64,000 nt of DNA from Kitasatospora aureofaciens. Its GTDB lineage: Bacteria; Actinomycetota; Actinomycetes; Streptomycetales; Streptomycetaceae. The position numbers and the translations under genes are program-made. Position 1 is the stretch's first letter. Each line of letters starts with the position of its first letter. The notes below the pieces were generated by a model. The model worked only from the letters and a program-made list of their open reading frames with translations. It ran no database searches and was not told the DNA's origin. Positions 60,955 to 64,000 of this stretch are shown piece after piece. The DNA is taken from contig NZ_JPRF03000065.1 in NCBI RefSeq assembly GCF_001188955.3, forward strand, positions 1-64,000, given 5' to 3'.

Positions 60955-61878
60955 GTGTCGCAGCGCGAACTCGTCGTCCTGGGCACCGCCAGCCAGGTGC
61001 CCACCCGGCACCGCAACCACAACGGCTACCTGCTCCGCTGGGACGGCGAGGGTCTGCTGTTCGACCCCGGCGAGGGCACCCAGCGGCAGATGCTGCGCGC
61101 CGGGGTCTCGGCCACCCAGATCACCCGGATCGCGGTGACCCACTTCCACGGCGACCACTGCCTGGGCCTCGCCGGGGTGATCCAGCGGATCAACCTTGAC
61201 CGGGTCCCGCACCCGGTGGACGTCTACTTCCCGGCCTCCGGGGAGGTCTACTTCGAGCGGCTGCGGCACGCCACCGCCTACCACGAGACCGCGGTGCTGC
61301 GGCCCCGGCCGATCGACGAGCCGGGCCCGCTGCCCGCGCCCGGCGCCCGCTTCGCGCTGGACGCGGTCCGGCTGGACCACCCGGTGGAGTCCTTCGGCTA
61401 CCGGCTGTCCGAGCCGGACGGCCGCCGCCTGGTACCCGAGCGGCTCGCCGCGTCCGGCGTGCACGGGCCGGCCGTCGGCCGGCTCCAGCACGAGGGCGCG
61501 ATCGAGGTGGACGGCCGCACCGTCACCCTGGACGAGGTCAGCGAGCCGCGGCCGGGCCAGCGGTTCGCCTTCGTGATGGACACCCGGCTGTGCGACGGCG
61601 TGCACGAACTCGCCGAGGGAGCCGACCTGTTGGTGGTCGAGGCGACCTTCGCCGACGCCGACGCCCAGCTCGCCGAGGACCACGGCCACCTCACCGCCGG
61701 CCAGGCCGCCAAGGCCGCCGCCGAGGCGGGGGTGCGGACCCTGGTGCTGACCCACTTCTCCCAGCGCTACCCGGACCTGGGCCAGCACCTGGCCGACGCC
61801 CGAAAGCACTTCGACGGGGAGCTGGTGCTCGCCGAGGACCTCGCCCGGGTGCCCGTCCCGGCCCGCCGCCACCGGTGA
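60955..61878 (+). CDS. rnz: Ribonuclease Z
   Basis: tRNA 3' processing endonuclease of the metallo-beta-lactamase superfamily, 307 aa. The metal site THFHGDHCLGL has H63, H65, D67 and H68. A flexible-arm-like segment (about 150-175) and the RNase Z pattern FAFVMDTRLCDGVHELAEGADLLVVEATFAD and THFSQRY support the call. GTG start. Relevant in this genome because tRNA genes such as the tRNA-Ala copies lack encoded CCA and need RNase Z-type trimming. Confidence 0.92.
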   Translation: MSQRELVVLGTASQVPTRHRNHNGYLLRWDGEGLLFDPGEGTQRQMLRAGVSATQITRIAVTHFHGDHCLGLAGVIQRINLDRVPHPVDVYFPASGEVYFERLRHATAYHETAVLRPRPIDEPGPLPAPGARFALDAVRLDHPVESFGYRLSEPDGRRLVPERLAASGVHGPAVGRLQHEGAIEVDGRTVTLDEVSEPRPGQRFAFVMDTRLCDGVHELAEGADLLVVEATFADADAQLAEDHGHLTAGQAAKAAAEAGVRTLVLTHFSQRYPDLGQHLADARKHFDGELVLAEDLARVPVPARRHR

Positions 61879-62076
61879 CCGGCGCGCCACCGGCCGGGCG
61901 CGGTGCGCGGGGCCGACGGAAAAAGGGTTCGCGCCGCCCCGCGATCTGCCGCAGCATCGTCGGGTGCGGCCCCGCCGCCCGCCGCAGCGATCACGCTCGC
62001 GGCGTACCCTGGTGCCCCGGAGACCGAGCGGCACACGAGACCACGGATGGGATGAGGCAGGCCCCAGCGCCGACCT

Positions 62077-63204
<1,128 letters not shown>

Positions 63205-63218
63205 GCACACAGCCCGTC

Positions 63219-63713
63219 ATGTCGATCGACATCGCCAACGAGTCCGGCTGGGACGCGGATGAGGAAGCCATCCTCGACGTCGCCCGCTTCGCCCTGGACA
63301 AGATGCGGATCCACCCGCAGTCCGAACTGTCCGTGATCCTGGTGGACGGTGCGGCGATGGAGGAGCTGCACATCCAGTGGATGGACCTGCCCGGCCCGAC
63401 CGACGTGATGTCGTTCCCGATGGACGAGCTGCGTCCCGGCAAGGAGGGCGAGGAGCTGCCGCAGGGCCTGCTCGGCGACATCGTGCTCTGCCCCGAGGTC
63501 GCCGAGCAGCAGGGCAAGGCGGCCCCCTCCAAGCACTCGATGGACGAGGAGCTGCAGCTGCTCACCGTCCACGGCGTGCTGCACGTCCTCGGCTACGACC
63601 ACGAGGAGCCGGAGGAAGAGGAGGAGATGTTCGCCCTCCAGAAGCGCATCCTGGACGACTGGCGGGCGGGCCGCGGCCTCGGCGGCATCTCGCCGGCCCC
63701 CACCACCCACTGA
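63219..63713 (+). CDS. ybeY: Endoribonuclease YbeY
   Basis: Zinc-dependent RNase for 16S rRNA maturation and ribosome quality control, 164 aa. The metal site HGVLHVLGYDH has H118, H122 and H128. MDLPGPTDVMSFPMDE and LGDIVLCPE are family motifs. Overlap-type spacing with phoH upstream; the CNNM/CorC gene follows after 19 bases, giving the usual phoH-ybeY-corC-era order. Confidence 0.96.
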   Translation: MSIDIANESGWDADEEAILDVARFALDKMRIHPQSELSVILVDGAAMEELHIQWMDLPGPTDVMSFPMDELRPGKEGEELPQGLLGDIVLCPEVAEQQGKAAPSKHSMDEELQLLTVHGVLHVLGYDHEEPEEEEEMFALQKRILDDWRAGRGLGGISPAPTTH

Positions 63714-63732
63714 GCGCGGAGCCCGAACCCCT

Positions 63733-64000
63733 GTGAGTGGTGAGAGTACGAGCTACATCCTCGGTGCCGTCGCCCTGGTCGTGCTCGGCTGGCTGGCGGC
63801 GTGCGCCGAGGCGGGTATCTCCCGGGTCTCCCGGTTCCGGGCCGAGGACGCGGTGCGCAACGGGCGGCGCGGCTCCGCGCGGCTGCTGGCCGTCGCCTCC
63901 GACCCGTTCCGCTACCTCAACCTGGCGACCCTGATCCGGGTCGCCAGCGAGATGGCGGCCGCGGTGCTGGTCACCGCGGTGTGCGTGCACAACATCCACC
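63733..64000 (+). CDS. CNNM/CorC-family protein, 3'-truncated by the window edge
   Basis: Start of a hemolysin C-like (DUF21 plus CBS) membrane protein; 89 codons are visible. The GTG at 63733 gives VSGESTSYILGAVALVVLGWLAACAEAGISRVSRFRAEDA: a first membrane helix then the acidic-Ser pattern of the DUF21 domain. A second hydrophobic segment (VLVTAVCV) begins at the edge. Divalent-cation transport is proposed for the family. Position after ybeY supports the call. Confidence 0.85.
   Translation, partial: MSGESTSYILGAVALVVLGWLAACAEAGISRVSRFRAEDAVRNGRRGSARLLAVASDPFRYLNLATLIRVASEMAAAVLVTAVCVHNIH

Overview
The window is chromosomal DNA of very high G+C content with strong third-position GC bias. 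It carries the conserved gene order rne - rplU - rpmA - obgE - proB - proA - nadD - rsfS - leuS - comEA/EC - holA - rpsT - lepA - hemW - hrcA/dnaJ - rsmE - rnz - phoH - ybeY - corC. Together with many GTG/TTG starts, long perfect hairpins as terminators and leaderless promoters, this points to a Streptomycetaceae member (Streptomyces or Kitasatospora). Genus assignment is inference from recognised families and synteny; no search was run.

Layout. 1-5.3 kb: 3' part of the RNase E/G gene, ribosomal proteins L21 and L27, and the Obg GTPase. 5.3-9.7 kb: a lipoprotein convergent with obgE, then proB and proA with a small hypothetical gene between them. A proline-containing 19-codon ORF overlaps the proB start. 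9.7-17.2 kb: two membrane proteins sharing an N-terminal motif, an M48 protease, two micro-membrane proteins, then nadD, an LCP-like protein, rsfS and a histidine phosphatase. 17.3-20.5 kb: three identical tRNA-Ala(GGC) genes, with an MmyB-type regulator and a divergent DHA2 exporter between copies 2 and 3. 20.5-25.1 kb: a regulator-like protein and leuS, preceded by a leucine-codon leader peptide and a U-tailed hairpin.

25.4-31.1 kb: a coiled-coil membrane protein, DegV, and the comEA-comEC DNA-uptake genes, with a pentanucleotide array and two DnaA-box matches in front. 31.2-35.9 kb: an accessory block with a Tat-exported DUF4185 protein, then an MFS exporter plus isochorismatase-like hydrolase divergent from a LysR regulator. 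36-41.5 kb: holA, a membrane protein, rpsT, a monooxygenase-fold protein and lepA. 41.5-49.5 kb: a two-gene heterodimeric ABC exporter, an acyl-CoA ligase, hemW and a Uma2-type nuclease. 49.5-55.2 kb: DUF3097, PspAB and HtpX, then the CIRCE-controlled hrcA-dnaJ operon and rsmE. 55.2-56.4 kb: an IS630 element inserted exactly in the rsmE stop codon. 56.5-64 kb: a tricorn-type protease, an RDD protein, a HIT protein, RNase Z, PhoH, YbeY and the start of a CNNM/CorC protein.

How the genes fit together. Most are translation and RNA housekeeping: ribosome proteins and assembly or silencing factors, tRNA charging, rRNA methylation, RNA decay and maturation. Alongside them are proline, NAD and haem-related enzymes and envelope or heat-stress proteolysis. 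The strongest unusual signals are regulatory: the leuS leader peptide that starts at its own promoter's predicted +1, a possible analogous leader at proB, and tandem duplications that copy gene ends.
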